Shown: piece after piece, positions 17,585-27,918 of the stretch | Layout: each line of letters opens with the position of its first letter | Numbering within the stretch: the stretch's first letter is position 1 | Source of the DNA: Vibrio japonicus | GTDB taxonomy: Bacteria > Pseudomonadota > Gammaproteobacteria > Enterobacterales > Vibrionaceae | Direction: 5' to 3' | Assembly (NCBI RefSeq): GCF_024582835.1 | Contig: NZ_CP102097.1 | Location: 62,001 to 126,000 of the forward strand | Length of the DNA stretch: 64,000 bases | Notes under the pieces: model-generated | Database searches by the model: none | What the model was told of the DNA's origin: nothing | What the model saw: the letters and a program-made list of their open reading frames with translations, nothing else | Position numbers and translations under genes: made by a program

Positions 17585-18844
17585 ATGCCCAAACTTAATT
17601 TGTCTCAACGTCGTAACAAACCTGTATTTAGCCAGGTATCGGACACTAACAAATTAGAAAAGTTACTCACACCGCGTTTTAAACGCCCTGCTGTACGTTT
17701 AACTCCGAGCCCATACATCACTGAGAAAAACATAACGAAAAGATGGGAAAAGCTGACTTCTCTGACAGATAAAAATGCGCTTCTCGACAGCCAATCTTTG
17801 AATGATGCAGATCTATACAATAAGAACATTGAACACTATATCGGTACAGTGAAACTTCCTGTGGGTATCGCTGGTCCACTAAGGGTCAATGGTCTGAACG
17901 CTCAAAATGACTTCCTGATCCCATTAGCCACAACAGAAGCTGCATTAGTGGCATCATACAACCGAGGCTCACAGTTGATCACTGCGGCTGGTGGTGCGAG
18001 CGCCATTCTTCTTAACGAAGGTGTGACACGTACTCCTGTGTTTGCTTTTCAACATTTAGCGGATGCTGGTCAGTTTGTAAGTTGGGTTGTCACTCAATAC
18101 GATCACTTTAAGCAAGTCGCAGAATCGACAACGTCACACGGAAAGCTTCACGACATTAATATCAATGTTGATGGCAACCAAGTTTATTTAGTGTTCGAAT
18201 TCCATACTGGTGACGCATCGGGTCAAAATATGGTGACCATCGCGACCAACGAGGTGTTTCGTTACATCTTGGAGCACTCGCCTATTGAACCTAAAGATGC
18301 GTTCCTTGATGGAAACTTGTCTGGTGATAAAAAGCCAAATGCACACACAATGCGCCATGTAAGGGGTAAAAAGGTTTCTGCTGACGTTCATTTATCTCGT
18401 CAACTGGTAGAAAAGTACTTACATACGACACCTGAAGCGATGGTGAAATTTGGCCAAATGACGACGACAGGTGCAGCATTAAGTGGTGGTATTGGTGTTA
18501 ATGCTCATTACGCCAACGCGCTTGCTGCCTTTTACATTGCATGCGGACAAGACGCTGCCTGCGTTGCGGAGTCCGCAATCGGCATGACGCGGATGGAAGT
18601 GAGTGAGCAAGGTGGCCTATATGCGTGTGTTACTCTACCTAACCTGATGGTTGGAACAGTAGGCGGTGGTACAAGCCTACCGAGCCAGAAAGCCTGCCTT
18701 GATATCATGGGACTTCACGGTAATGGCAAAGCAAAAGCATTGGCAGAAGTAGCCGCAAGCCTATGTTTGGCTGGTGAACTTTCTATTGTGGGTGCATTCT
18801 GTGCGGATCATTTCTCACGTGCACACCAAAAGCTAGCCCGTTAA
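17585..18844 (+). CDS. mvaA: Hydroxymethylglutaryl-CoA reductase, class I type
   Basis: A 419-residue HMG-CoA reductase that converts HMG-CoA to mevalonate using NAD(P)H. The catalytic set is complete: Glu118 (ATTEAALVASYNRG), Lys262/263 (RGKKVSADV), Asp323 (GQDAACVAES) and a C-terminal His, probably His414 (ADHFSRAHQKL). GDASGQNMV and VGTVGGGTSLPSQ are nucleotide and CoA-site motifs of class I enzymes. No other mevalonate-pathway gene is in the window, and vibrios normally make isoprenoids by the DXP route, so its purpose is unclear; lateral origin has been discussed for Vibrio HMGRs. I chose the ATG at 17585 over the TTG at 17573. A strong terminator follows. Confidence 0.92.
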   Translation: MPKLNLSQRRNKPVFSQVSDTNKLEKLLTPRFKRPAVRLTPSPYITEKNITKRWEKLTSLTDKNALLDSQSLNDADLYNKNIEHYIGTVKLPVGIAGPLRVNGLNAQNDFLIPLATTEAALVASYNRGSQLITAAGGASAILLNEGVTRTPVFAFQHLADAGQFVSWVVTQYDHFKQVAESTTSHGKLHDININVDGNQVYLVFEFHTGDASGQNMVTIATNEVFRYILEHSPIEPKDAFLDGNLSGDKKPNAHTMRHVRGKKVSADVHLSRQLVEKYLHTTPEAMVKFGQMTTTGAALSGGIGVNAHYANALAAFYIACGQDAACVAESAIGMTRMEVSEQGGLYACVTLPNLMVGTVGGGTSLPSQKACLDIMGLHGNGKAKALAEVAASLCLAGELSIVGAFCADHFSRAHQKLAR

Positions 18845-18871
18845 ATCAAAGATTTAAAAACCAAAAGATCC

Positions 18872-18903
18872 AAAAAGCGGAGAGTACATTCTCCGCTTTT
18901 TTG
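18872..18903 (+). terminator. Strong intrinsic terminator after HMG-CoA reductase
   Basis: AAAAAGCGGAGA pairs with TCTCCGCTTTTTT around a 6-base loop. The A/T flanks make it usable for the convergent luxPQ transcript as well. Confidence 0.85.
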
Positions 18904-18934
18904 TTTGCTAGGCTCTTCGTCGGCTAATTTTTTG

Positions 18935-21480
18935 TTAGCGACCTTTGTAGAAATTTTCTTTGAAATGGATCATGGCCTTATTTAGCGCCAATTGTTTGAT
19001 CGGCTTAACCAACACATAGTCCGCGCCATTCGTAATAAACGCTCGCTTTGTTTCTTCCAGACCATCTGCGGTACAAGCATAGATCGGCGTATTGAGCCTC
19101 AGTTCATCCCGAATTATTCGGGTTGCTTCAATGCCATCTAAGTTCGGTAATTGGTTGTCCATAAGTATCAGTTCGACATCTGAGTTTTCCCGTAAGAAGT
19201 CAATCGCATTGTATCCATCTTGAACCCAAGTGACCTTCATTCCATACTTTTCACAAAATGCTTTAGCAATAAAGGCATTGGTATGGTTGTCCTCAACCAA
19301 TAATGCATGGATTGATTCATCAAATAACTCTGAAGGCTCAACCAATAAACTGGTCGTTTCGGGGTTACGTTCACCATACGAAATTTTGATCGGTAAGGCC
19401 ACAGAGACACTCGTCCCTTTACTCACTTCACTGCTTAAACGTATCGAACCATTCATCAACTCAACTAAGCTGTGGACAATGGCTAACCCTAGCCCACTAC
19501 CACCATATTCTCGAGTGGTGGTCGCTTCCGCTTGAACGAACGGTTCAAATACGTGATCAATCTGCTCTTCGGCAATGCCTATCCCGGTATCTGCAACAAT
19601 GATTTCTAGTTGATGGCCTGAGTTTCGAGCAAAACAATTTAAACTTACAGTAACCGAACCAGTGTGTGTGAACTTCACTGCGTTACTGATTAAATTAAAG
19701 AGAATTTGATTGAGCCTGACTTGATCACTGTCTGCCCACATATCTTGTCGAACGTCGCTATTGATGTTGAGCGTGATATTTTTCTCAACACACAGAGGAC
19801 GGAATATCTTTTCCGCCGTATTGAGCAGATCCGCTAAACGGAACTCACTATGCTGGATATGGAATTTTCCCTGTTCAATCTTTGAAAAGTCCAAAATATC
19901 GTTCAAAACCGCAAGCAGATGTTCGCCGCTGTGACAGAGTACATCAATGTGCTCTAACGCCTCTTTCCCTTTGCTATTGTGCTTAAGCAATTGGGACACT
20001 CCCAAAATACCATTCAGCGGGGTACGTAATTCATGGCTCATTTTCGCCAGAAAGTCCGCTCGTACTCTGGCCGACTCTTCGGCTTCTTCTTTGGCTGCTT
20101 GGCTTTGCTTTTCCGCTTCAACAAAGCTAGTTATATCCTGCCCTTGCGCCATAATTTGCTTGGTTGAGTCGTCACTAATAATAGGAGATAAATTCCACCG
20201 ATACGTTTTACCGCCAATTGTCGTGTTGACCCCGGTCAAGTTAGAGCCGCGTGCACACATTCGTATATGAGGCTCTAACGCACAAAGCAAATGGTCCCGT
20301 GTTTCGTTATCTCTAAAACTTTTTTCTGCCGCAGAGTTATATCGAATGAGCTCGCAGTCCCGACTCCACAACGTGATCGGTGTCAACGAAAAATTAAACA
20401 AATCAGCAAACTGCTTTTCTCGCTCTTTTATTCGTTTAAAGGAGAGATCAAAGTTCTCCCCAATACGATTGAACTCTTCAATGGACGATCCTTGAAACGT
20501 ATCTGTTTTTTGCATGCTGACCGTGGTTTGTATGTATGTCATCAGCTTATTTAGCTCAACAGACACCCTCTTACCCAACCAGAGACGAGTGTAAAACGCC
20601 ACAAACGCAATCAAAATACCGGTCACAGCCATCCATAAGTAATGGCTTTTCACAAACTCTTCGATATGTTCATTACTTTGTACTGTGTAAACAGAAAGGT
20701 AAGTCGCAACACCTGAGATCGTCAGATCGGTTTTAGAAACCATATAACGACTGGCGTTGAATGATGTTGAATGCTGCTCCAACCATTTTATATGGCGCGA
20801 GTCGACAGTTTTTGTGCTCGAAGCCACCACTTCTGAACCCACCGTAAGGAACAACTCATCAGCATTGCTGCCTTTTTCAATGACATTGATCAGTGAGAAG
20901 TTATTATTGAGTACAACACCTATGTATAAGTGCGCAACCACTTCACCAGAAGTCAGATTAACAACAGGGGTTCTGCGCACCATTAAATAACGTGTTCCCA
21001 TTGAAGAAGGTGTCTGAGAAAGATGCCAATCATTACCAAAAACCGCACCTTTATTCATAGCAGACAACTGCTTATGGGATAAGCCATAGAATTGATAATT
21101 CCCATCATCCCACACAACGCCGTCACTGGTTGCGAGTAATCTAAAGTCTGGGGAAAGGTTAGGGATAGTCTGGTCTAATGCAGTGAAGAACCGATCTACA
21201 GCGTTTGCGTCTTCGCTTAATACCGCATCAACTAAAGATTCGCTACGGCTATAGCTATCTTGGTGAATTACCAACGACTTAAGGTGAAAGTTAAATATTT
21301 CTTGTACTAGGCTTTGAGTCTGAGTCTTCGTGCGCTCAACTTCTTGTGCAACGACTTCTCGATTGACTTGATAGTTTTGTAGCACCATCACCAATATCAA
21401 CACCCCGATAACCAGAAATATTGAATTGGTAAGAAGCGTAGCAAGTTGGTGACGTTTACTACGCTTAAATAGCGTTTTCA

Positions 21481-21481
<1 letters not shown>
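18935..21481 (-). CDS. luxQ: AI-2 sensor hybrid histidine kinase/phosphatase LuxQ
   Basis: An 848-residue membrane hybrid kinase. Transmembrane helix 1 is about residues 15-35, the periplasmic LuxP-binding sensor about 36-280 and helix 2 about 281-298. A PAS-like linker (350-460) follows. The kinase core has phospho-acceptor His483 in FLAKMSHELRTPLNG, an N-box, and DTGIGI and GGSGLGLAI ATP-lid motifs. The C-terminal receiver has Asp775 (LILMDNQLPNLDG). By analogy with V. harveyi it passes phosphate to LuxU when AI-2 is absent and acts as a phosphatase when LuxP binds AI-2. Its ATG overlaps the luxP stop codon by one base (TAATG), giving tight coupling. Neither luxU nor luxO is in the window. 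Confidence 0.93.
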
Positions 21482-22644
<1,163 letters not shown>

Positions 22645-22838
22645 TCAGACACGCTATAAATACCACACACAACTCAATCTATTTCAGCAACTCCATATCC
22701 ATAAGTTATTAAAAACCTTGCCAGTCCCTAAGCATGGACTACAAAACTAGCACAGCTTACCACACTTAACGAGCAGTTTTTTAGAGTTAACATTGGGTTA
22801 TAAAATCAAGTTAATTAATAGTCTTACTAATACACAAG

Positions 22839-23159
22839 CTAAGCAGCGATAGTGAGGTTTACATCTACCAGCTCCGCTAGATCTTTCTGCTGTTTGATTA
22901 ATTGCTCTTTTTGCGTTTTTTTTAGCCGCTTAACCTTATACTCGACTTTTAATGCTAGGCCACGAGAAGCGCCTACCTTTTCACTCCACACCAGCTCCAA
23001 AGGCCCTTTGCCCTTTAAGGCTTTTGCACCTTTACCAGTACTATGCTGAGAAAATCGGCGAGCTACATCAGTAGAAATGCCGCAATACAAAGAATTATTT
23101 CGATCACGGATAAGATACACATACCAATCCGAGACCGATTTAAGCGCTGGCGAGTCCAT
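22839..23159 (-). CDS. GIY-YIG nuclease family protein (UPF0213/YhbQ type)
   Basis: A 106-residue single-domain GIY-YIG protein. The motif pair appears as WYVYLIRDRNNSLYCGIS, followed by the conserved Arg of TDVARRFSQH. The C-terminal half has the family GLALKVEYKVKRLKKTQKEQL segment with its Glu. Members are small DNA endonuclease-like proteins, mostly uncharacterised. Its ATG overlaps the yceH stop (TAATG), so the two are translated together; why a nuclease-like protein is tied to YceH is not known. Confidence 0.85.
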   Translation of the reverse strand: MDSPALKSVSDWYVYLIRDRNNSLYCGISTDVARRFSQHSTGKGAKALKGKGPLELVWSEKVGASRGLALKVEYKVKRLKKTQKEQLIKQQKDLAELVDVNLTIAA

Positions 23160-23818
23160 TAACTCGTTATCTGCTCGACTAAACTGCGTAGCTCTGCGAT
23201 TTCTTGTTTCAGCGACGCGACTTCATTTTCAAGAGATTCTAACCTTTCATTACCTGCCGCAGCCTGCACTGGCGTACTTTCTGATGACGCAAACGTAGAT
23301 ACGTCGACATCTCCCGAAAATAAATGCATATAACGCGATTCACGTTTACCCGGTTCACGCGGCAATTTGACCACCAATGCGCCATCCTCTCTTGTTGCCA
23401 TGGATTCCAGTGTCGCTTCGACCTCTTTGACGTCTGAGAAATCCGCTAATCTGTTCGTCCTTGTACGCAGCTCGCCGGGTGTTTGCGCACCACGTAATAG
23501 CATGCAGCACGCAATCGCCTTCTCTTTCGCTGATAACTTCAGGTCACCAAACTCGGTATTGCAGAAGCGATGCTGAAATTTGCTCGCTCGACTGTTGAAC
23601 CCACTTTCATCACTGACTAAACGACGAGTGATTAACGCATCAACCGCCTCCTGTACATCCACTTCACTCAATGCCATAACTGGCTCTCGATTACTCTTCT
23701 GATTACATGCAGAGGTCAAACTATTCAAAGTTAACGGATAATAATCAGGTGTGGTCACCTCTTTTTCAATTAGACAGCCGATAACTCGCGCTTCAACAGG
23801 ACTCAATTCGATGTTCAT
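23159..23818 (-). CDS. yceH: YceH family protein (DUF480)
   Basis: A 219-residue protein of the YceH/UPF0502 family. It starts with the diagnostic [25 protein letters not shown] and [13 protein letters not shown], followed by two winged-helix-like segments. The C-terminus ([22 protein letters not shown]) is a short coiled coil that may give dimers. The winged helices suggest nucleic-acid binding, but the role is not established. It is the first gene of a two-gene operon with the GIY-YIG protein, to which it is coupled by a one-base overlap. Confidence 0.9.
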   Translation of the reverse strand: MNIELSPVEARVIGCLIEKEVTTPDYYPLTLNSLTSACNQKSNREPVMALSEVDVQEAVDALITRRLVSDESGFNSRASKFQHRFCNTEFGDLKLSAKEKAIACCMLLRGAQTPGELRTRTNRLADFSDVKEVEATLESMATREDGALVVKLPREPGKRESRYMHLFSGDVDVSTFASSESTPVQAAAGNERLESLENEVASLKQEIAELRSLVEQITS

Positions 23819-23854
23819 TTTTATTTCCTTATTATTTGCTTCCTGAATGACTGA

Positions 23855-24049
23855 TCAATGTTCAGAAAGAATCGTAATCTTTTTCATATTACCATTTTCA
23901 TCAATCATTACGATCTTAGTTCGGTTTAATTCGACTTCCGTTATCTCTTGTCTTTTCAATTCCTTCCGGTACGCATCTATAATTTTACTCGAACGCTGAG
24001 GAGTAGGTTTAGATTCTTCCGTAGGTACGATAATGTGAGAAGTTCTCAT
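23855..24049 (-). CDS. Small hypothetical protein
   Basis: About 64 residues from the ATG at 24049 (MRTSHIIVPTEE); an in-frame TTG at 24082 would add 11. It is hydrophilic with a Lys/Glu-rich middle (DAYRKELKRQEITEVEL) and the C-terminal stretch IVMIDENGNMKKITIL. I do not recognise a family. The Shine-Dalgarno sequence is weak, so the start is uncertain, but composition and lack of a better frame favour coding. Confidence 0.5.
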   Translation of the reverse strand: MRTSHIIVPTEESKPTPQRSSKIIDAYRKELKRQEITEVELNRTKIVMIDENGNMKKITILSEH

Positions 24050-24236
24050 GATTTCTGGGATCACATAAAGGTCAATGTGCAAATCATATATCGAACGTCA
24101 AAGTTGCTCAATCATCAAGGCAACACATGACTACAAAAGCGTCAACACACTGTCTTGATTGATCTAAAAGACTGTTATCAGCGTAAATGATGTGATTTAA
24201 TCTTTAACAGTTAAGGTAATAATTAGGAAAGAACCT

Positions 24237-24557
24237 ATGAGTGGTGTATTTGAAATCGTAGCGCAAGCACGTCGTAAGAATAAGCTTAAACGTGAGCTCA
24301 TCGACAACGAGAAAAAAGTTCGTGACAACCGTAAACGCGTTGATCTCCTAGAAAATCTGCTTGATTACATTAAGCCAGAAATGACTCATGATGAAATCGT
24401 AGCGATTGTGAAAAACATGAAAGCAGACTACGAAGATCGCGTAGATGATCATATCATCAAGAGCGCTGAAATCTCTAAAGAGCGTCGTGATATCAGCCGC
24501 CGTATCCGCGAGCTAACAGAAGCGGACAAGCAAAACGTACAAGGTAAGAAAAACTAA
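24237..24557 (+). CDS. tmaR: TmaR/YeeX family (DUF496) polar-localisation protein
   Basis: A 106-residue, almost wholly helical and coiled-coil protein closely similar to E. coli YeeX, renamed TmaR. The shared core includes [29 protein letters not shown] and [12 protein letters not shown]. In E. coli TmaR forms clusters at the pole that hold enzyme I of the PTS, and phosphorylation of Tyr72 is needed; the matching tyrosine here is Tyr65 in DYEDR. A PTS-related role is inferred by homology. A GAAAG site precedes the ATG, and a terminator follows the gene. Confidence 0.9.
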   Translation: MSGVFEIVAQARRKNKLKRELIDNEKKVRDNRKRVDLLENLLDYIKPEMTHDEIVAIVKNMKADYEDRVDDHIIKSAEISKERRDISRRIRELTEADKQNVQGKKN

Positions 24558-24879
24558 TCTTAACCTAGCCAGATCAATTGAAGGCCTGCATATAACGTGC
24601 GGGCTTTTTATTGGATAGCGAACTTTATAGGGTACCGTACTGTTTTTCGAAAGCTATCAACAATTTTGGTTATAATAATTTAGTAAATAGCGTTAAACGT
24701 TTGCGTAATCGCTAACCTTCTCCGTTAGCATACTTGGGGCTTTTGTCACACATTTGACCCTGTTATATTTCATCTTAGTTAAATAATTCAAACCATTCGA
24801 GGCACGGAGCTCCCTCATATATCTCAAGAAGAGAAGAAATGGTACCGACACAGCTCGGCAAACTTTAGAGGACCAATGT
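24558..24879 (+). other. Intergenic region with terminator, small palindrome and possible structured leader
   Basis: This 322-base stretch has no credible gene. It holds the tmaR terminator (about 24581-24611) and a short inverted repeat GCTAAC/GTTAGC (about 24711-24729). It also holds a leader in which ACCATT (24792-24797) can pair with AATGGT (24838-24843), followed by a CCGA/TCGG hairpin (24845-24858) shortly before the next ribosome site. Confidence 0.5.
24581..24611 (+). terminator. Intrinsic terminator after tmaR
   Basis: GGCCTGC pairs with GCGGGCT (one G-T pair) around ATATAACGT, followed by TTTTTA. Confidence 0.75.
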
Positions 24880-25119
24880 ATGGATATGAATGTGATTGAG
24901 ATTCTTGGCTACGCTGCTTCAATCATGGTGGCAATTTCTCTAACCATGAAAGATATCGTTAAGCTACGCATTATTAACTTCGTTGGCTGTGCATTGTTCA
25001 CAGCATACGGCTTAATGATTGATGCTTGGCCAGTCGTTGTGACCAACGGCTTTATTGCTTGTGTAAACATCTATTTCCTAGCAAAAATGCAGAGCGAAAA
25101 AAAAGTAACAAGTAGCTAA
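24880..25119 (+). CDS. Small YgjV-like / SemiSWEET-like inner-membrane protein
   Basis: A 79-residue hydrophobic protein with three likely membrane helices: VIEILGYAASIMVAISLTM, IINFVGCALFTAYGLMI and VVVTNGFIACVNIYFLA. The layout resembles the YgjV family and SemiSWEET-like half-transporters, in which two or three short subunits would assemble. The substrate is unknown. AGAGGA lies about 9 bases before the ATG. The upstream leader may fold (see findings), and a strong hairpin follows the stop. Confidence 0.65.
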   Translation: MDMNVIEILGYAASIMVAISLTMKDIVKLRIINFVGCALFTAYGLMIDAWPVVVTNGFIACVNIYFLAKMQSEKKVTSS

Positions 25120-25143
25120 GACATAGCGCTATAGAATACAAAT

Positions 25144-25172
25144 CGCCCCAGGTAGTGTTTACTCCTGGGGCG
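25144..25172 (+). terminator. Hairpin terminator after the YgjV-like gene
   Basis: CGCCCCAGG and CCTGGGGCG form a perfect 9-bp stem with an 11-base loop, followed by TATTTATA. The T-run is short, so it could also serve the convergent OmpA-like gene poorly or act as a 3' stabiliser. Confidence 0.7.
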
Positions 25173-25213
25173 TATTTATAGGGCGTAAGAAAAATAAACG
25201 GGTCTAAATGACG

Positions 25214-25891
25214 TTAGCTATCCGACACAATGAAGACTAACTCAACACGTCTGTTACACGCCTTACCTGCTGTAGTCGCATTGGTACAAGTCGGTACATT
25301 CTCTCCGTAGCCTCGTGTGAAAATAGCATTTTTATTTACATGATTACGGATTAGCTGCTGCTTAACTGCGTTTGCACGACGAACAGATAAACCATCGTTA
25401 AAAGCAGTAGTGCCAGTACTGTCTGAGTGCCCATCAATCACGACATTAACATCTGGTTGTGACGACAAGTATCTGCCAATAATGTCTAGCCAGTGTCTAG
25501 ATTCAGACTTCACCGTCGATGAGCCTGTATCAAACCTAACCGTATTCTTTAGTTTAACCATAATATGGTTACCGGGTAACACTTCGTAATCTACGCCATT
25601 CTGCAAAAGAAAGTTCTGTAGGCTGTCACTATTCACTCCGCGCGAAGCTGGAGCAGCATTAGGTCGTGCCTGAGTTGGCGTATGGTCCATTGATGGTGTT
25701 CGATACATTGCCGGCGACTGGACGCCTGTCGTTAATCTTTTGGACGGATAGCCCCATTCTGGGTGCCTGACATCAGCGTCACTTTTGGGAGCTGTATCTA
25801 GCATGTCCTTCATGAAATAGGAAGAACTTAAATTATTTGTACTGCTGCACGCTGACAGCAATAGAATCAGAGGTAAAGCCAGATATTTCAT
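25214..25891 (-). CDS. OmpA-family peptidoglycan-binding lipoprotein
   Basis: A 225-residue outer-membrane lipoprotein. The signal peptide ends in LSAC, with lipidated Cys15. A Pro- and Ser-rich linker (about 25-95) follows. The C-terminal OmpA domain (about 110-222) has VVIDGHSDSTGTTAFNDGLSVRRANAV, the DAP-binding Asp/Arg motif, and a CNRRVELVF end. A Cys pair (TCTNATTAGKAC) near the C-terminus probably forms a disulfide. It should anchor the outer membrane to peptidoglycan. No flagellar or Tol gene is adjacent, so the specific role is open. Confidence 0.88.
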   Translation of the reverse strand: MKYLALPLILLLSACSSTNNLSSSYFMKDMLDTAPKSDADVRHPEWGYPSKRLTTGVQSPAMYRTPSMDHTPTQARPNAAPASRGVNSDSLQNFLLQNGVDYEVLPGNHIMVKLKNTVRFDTGSSTVKSESRHWLDIIGRYLSSQPDVNVVIDGHSDSTGTTAFNDGLSVRRANAVKQQLIRNHVNKNAIFTRGYGENVPTCTNATTAGKACNRRVELVFIVSDS

Positions 25892-26137
25892 CTCTCCGCC
25901 CTAGTTTTCTTTTTACTACCACTACTTTATCGGCAAGATTTGAGTTTCTTTAGTTATAATTTAGCCCTCCTTTCCAACACTGCTTATATCAACCAGTAAC
26001 AATTTGCTAAGGAATTGACACGTCGTGCTATTTAGTTCTTAAGGATGAAAGGGTAAAATTCGCTTCACTATTACTTAACTGATTGCCGCGTCTCAAATTT
26101 TATTCAAAGACGCACAAGCGATCTAATGAGATTTCAC

Positions 26138-26758
26138 ATGAACAAGATTCTGTCCCTATTTTTGATGGCTACCATGGCCCTACTTGTCGGCTGCTCAGAC
26201 AATAACGATCCGAAAGAAGGTGTGCAATATGAAACACTGGCTAACAATCTCGCGACTTATCGACTCCCACCAGTTACCGAGGTGTTCTCATTAAACTGTG
26301 GGCACTGCCGTACAATGGAAGAAGTCATTCCACAATTAGAGTCATTAACGAATCAGTCTATTGGTAAAGTACACGTCACTTTCAACGAAAGCGCTACCGT
26401 TGCAGCAATGATTTACTATACCGCTGAAATGCAAGTGGGTGGAAAGCCGGACCGCGACATGGTGAATGAGTTATTCGCCGCTCTGCAGATGGGTAATGGC
26501 GCAACCATGGCAGATAAGCAAAGAGCCATAGAGTCAGTGTTTCATTCCCGTGATCTTGTTAGCCCATATGAATTGGATAAAGCTCAACAAGCGCAGATGC
26601 TCGGAGCTATAAAAATTGCCGAAGAGATTACAGAAAAAGGCCAATTCAAAGGCGTGCCAACATTTGTTGTGAATGGAAAGTATGTCGTCCTCACTTCAGG
26701 ACACCAGAACGCCGAAGGCATTGCTGATACAATTAACTACCTAATAAACCTAAAATAA
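26138..26758 (+). CDS. DsbA-family thiol:disulfide oxidoreductase, lipoprotein
   Basis: About 206 residues. A lipoprotein signal ends in LVGC (Cys19), so the protein is probably membrane-anchored facing the periplasm. The thioredoxin-fold active site is Cys54-Gly-His-Cys57 (LNCGHC), and the cis-proline loop is [13 protein letters not shown]. The helical insert lies between. It resembles DsbA but with a CGHC rather than CPHC motif and a lipobox, so it may serve special substrates in disulfide formation or isomerisation. I chose the ATG at 26138 over the one at 26126 because GAGAT precedes it. The FKBP gene follows by 17 bases and may be co-transcribed, pairing two envelope folding factors. Confidence 0.85.
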   Translation: MNKILSLFLMATMALLVGCSDNNDPKEGVQYETLANNLATYRLPPVTEVFSLNCGHCRTMEEVIPQLESLTNQSIGKVHVTFNESATVAAMIYYTAEMQVGGKPDRDMVNELFAALQMGNGATMADKQRAIESVFHSRDLVSPYELDKAQQAQMLGAIKIAEEITEKGQFKGVPTFVVNGKYVVLTSGHQNAEGIADTINYLINLK

Positions 26759-26775
26759 GTAACTGGACTTCACTC

Positions 26776-27249
26776 ATGTCAAAAATCATTTTTCCTATTA
26801 TTATTTTCATTCTCGCGGGTTTTATGATCTACCGCACTTGGACCAACAATAAAGTAAGCGAAGAGAACTTTGCAGCAGGTCAAGCATTCCTACTGGAAAA
26901 CGCCAAGCAAGAAGGTGTTATTACCACGGAAAGTGGTCTTCAATACCAAGTTATCCACAAAGGTGAAGGCACTGAACACCCTACCAAAACCAATACGGTA
27001 ACTGTGCACTATCATGGCACGCTGATCGATGGAACGGTATTTGACAGTTCTGTAGAGCGCGGTGAGCCTATCAGTTTTAAACTAAACCAGGTGATCAAAG
27101 GCTGGCAAGAAGGCCTGACTTATATGTCTCCGGGTGACAAAGTACGCTTGTTTATCCCGAGCCCACTTGGCTACGGTAAGAGCGGTACTGGCCCTATCCC
27201 ACCAGCTTCTACATTGATTTTCGATGTTGAGTTATTAGAAATTAAATAA
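26776..27249 (+). CDS. FKBP-type peptidyl-prolyl isomerase, membrane-anchored
   Basis: A 157-residue protein with an N-terminal uncleaved helix ([16 protein letters not shown]), a short charged linker and a complete FKBP domain (about 50-157). [34 protein letters not shown] and [22 protein letters not shown] are all present. It resembles FkpA/FklB and should catalyse prolyl isomerisation at the periplasmic face. It sits 17 bases downstream of the DsbA-like gene, with a terminator right after, so the pair looks like a two-gene folding operon. Confidence 0.9.
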   Translation: MSKIIFPIIIFILAGFMIYRTWTNNKVSEENFAAGQAFLLENAKQEGVITTESGLQYQVIHKGEGTEHPTKTNTVTVHYHGTLIDGTVFDSSVERGEPISFKLNQVIKGWQEGLTYMSPGDKVRLFIPSPLGYGKSGTGPIPPASTLIFDVELLEIK

Positions 27250-27260
27250 ATGAGTACAAT

Positions 27261-27290
27261 AAAGCCAATCATGATGATTGGCTTTTCTTT
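27261..27290 (+). terminator. Intrinsic terminator after the FKBP gene
   Basis: AAAGCCAATC pairs with GATTGGCTTT around a 5-base loop, followed by TCTTTTTATTTT. Confidence 0.85.
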
Positions 27291-27312
27291 TTATTTTGAT
27301 TTGGTTTCTGTA

Positions 27313-27720
27313 CTAAATCACTGTGGAGTTTTGCGTACAAAACTTAGCAAGTTGAGTTTGAATGAAATTCACGTCTGCAGTATAGAACTCATCTAAAGGG
27401 AGTTCATCGTGCGCTAACCAATTAAACGTTTGTTGACGATCTTCGCCGACTGGAATAGGTTGTTCTCCATCGGCCGCTTCGAATACTGCGTAATAAATTC
27501 GACCACCAAATTCGTTTATCCCTGAGAAGGTCGCTAGGTGTTTCAAACCCTCTAAACGCGTCTCTTCGTGTAACTCCCTGATAGCAGCATCGGTTCCTGT
27601 TTCATTTTCATTGACTTCGCCTCCCGGAAATTCAACCACCATCCCCTTTGAGTCTCTGTAACGCTCTTGTACTAACACTTTCCCATTTCTGACAACCACG
27701 GCCATCGATAAGTGTGTCAT
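27313..27720 (-). CDS. Nudix hydrolase
   Basis: A 135-residue single-domain Nudix protein. The Nudix box starts at Gly34 (GEVNENETGTDAAIRELHEE) and keeps the catalytic REL-x-EE core, but the usual Gly after it is Arg55. It should hydrolyse a nucleoside diphosphate linked to another group; the substrate is unknown. GAGGAG lies just before the ATG. An inverted repeat GTCACAA/TTGTGAC sits 43 to 68 bases upstream of the start and may be an operator. Confidence 0.85.
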   Translation of the reverse strand: MTHLSMAVVVRNGKVLVQERYRDSKGMVVEFPGGEVNENETGTDAAIRELHEETRLEGLKHLATFSGINEFGGRIYYAVFEAADGEQPIPVGEDRQQTFNWLAHDELPLDEFYTADVNFIQTQLAKFCTQNSTVI

Positions 27721-27877
27721 TTCATGCTCCTCAATTCTTTTACTGCTACATGCATGCAGGACGTCACAATTTGCTACGCTTTTGTGACCTTGGCTTAATT
27801 TCAGGTTGGATCATATCTTAATGCTCACGTTAGTGCTTATGGGTCAACTCACATTTATGGTTTGAAAAACAAAAAAA

Positions 27878-27899
27878 CCGATATCATTTCTGATATCGG
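27878..27899 (-). terminator. Intrinsic terminator after the retropepsin-like gene
   Basis: On the minus strand CCGATATCA pairs with TGATATCGG around a 4-base loop and is followed by seven T's. Confidence 0.85.
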
Positions 27900-27918
27900 C
27901 TGAATATTACGAGATATA

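Noticed and set aside
23318..25893. tRNA or known small RNA genes in the short spacers
   Set aside because: No cloverleaf or recognisable sRNA sequence was found by eye; hairpins here are explained as terminators or leaders.
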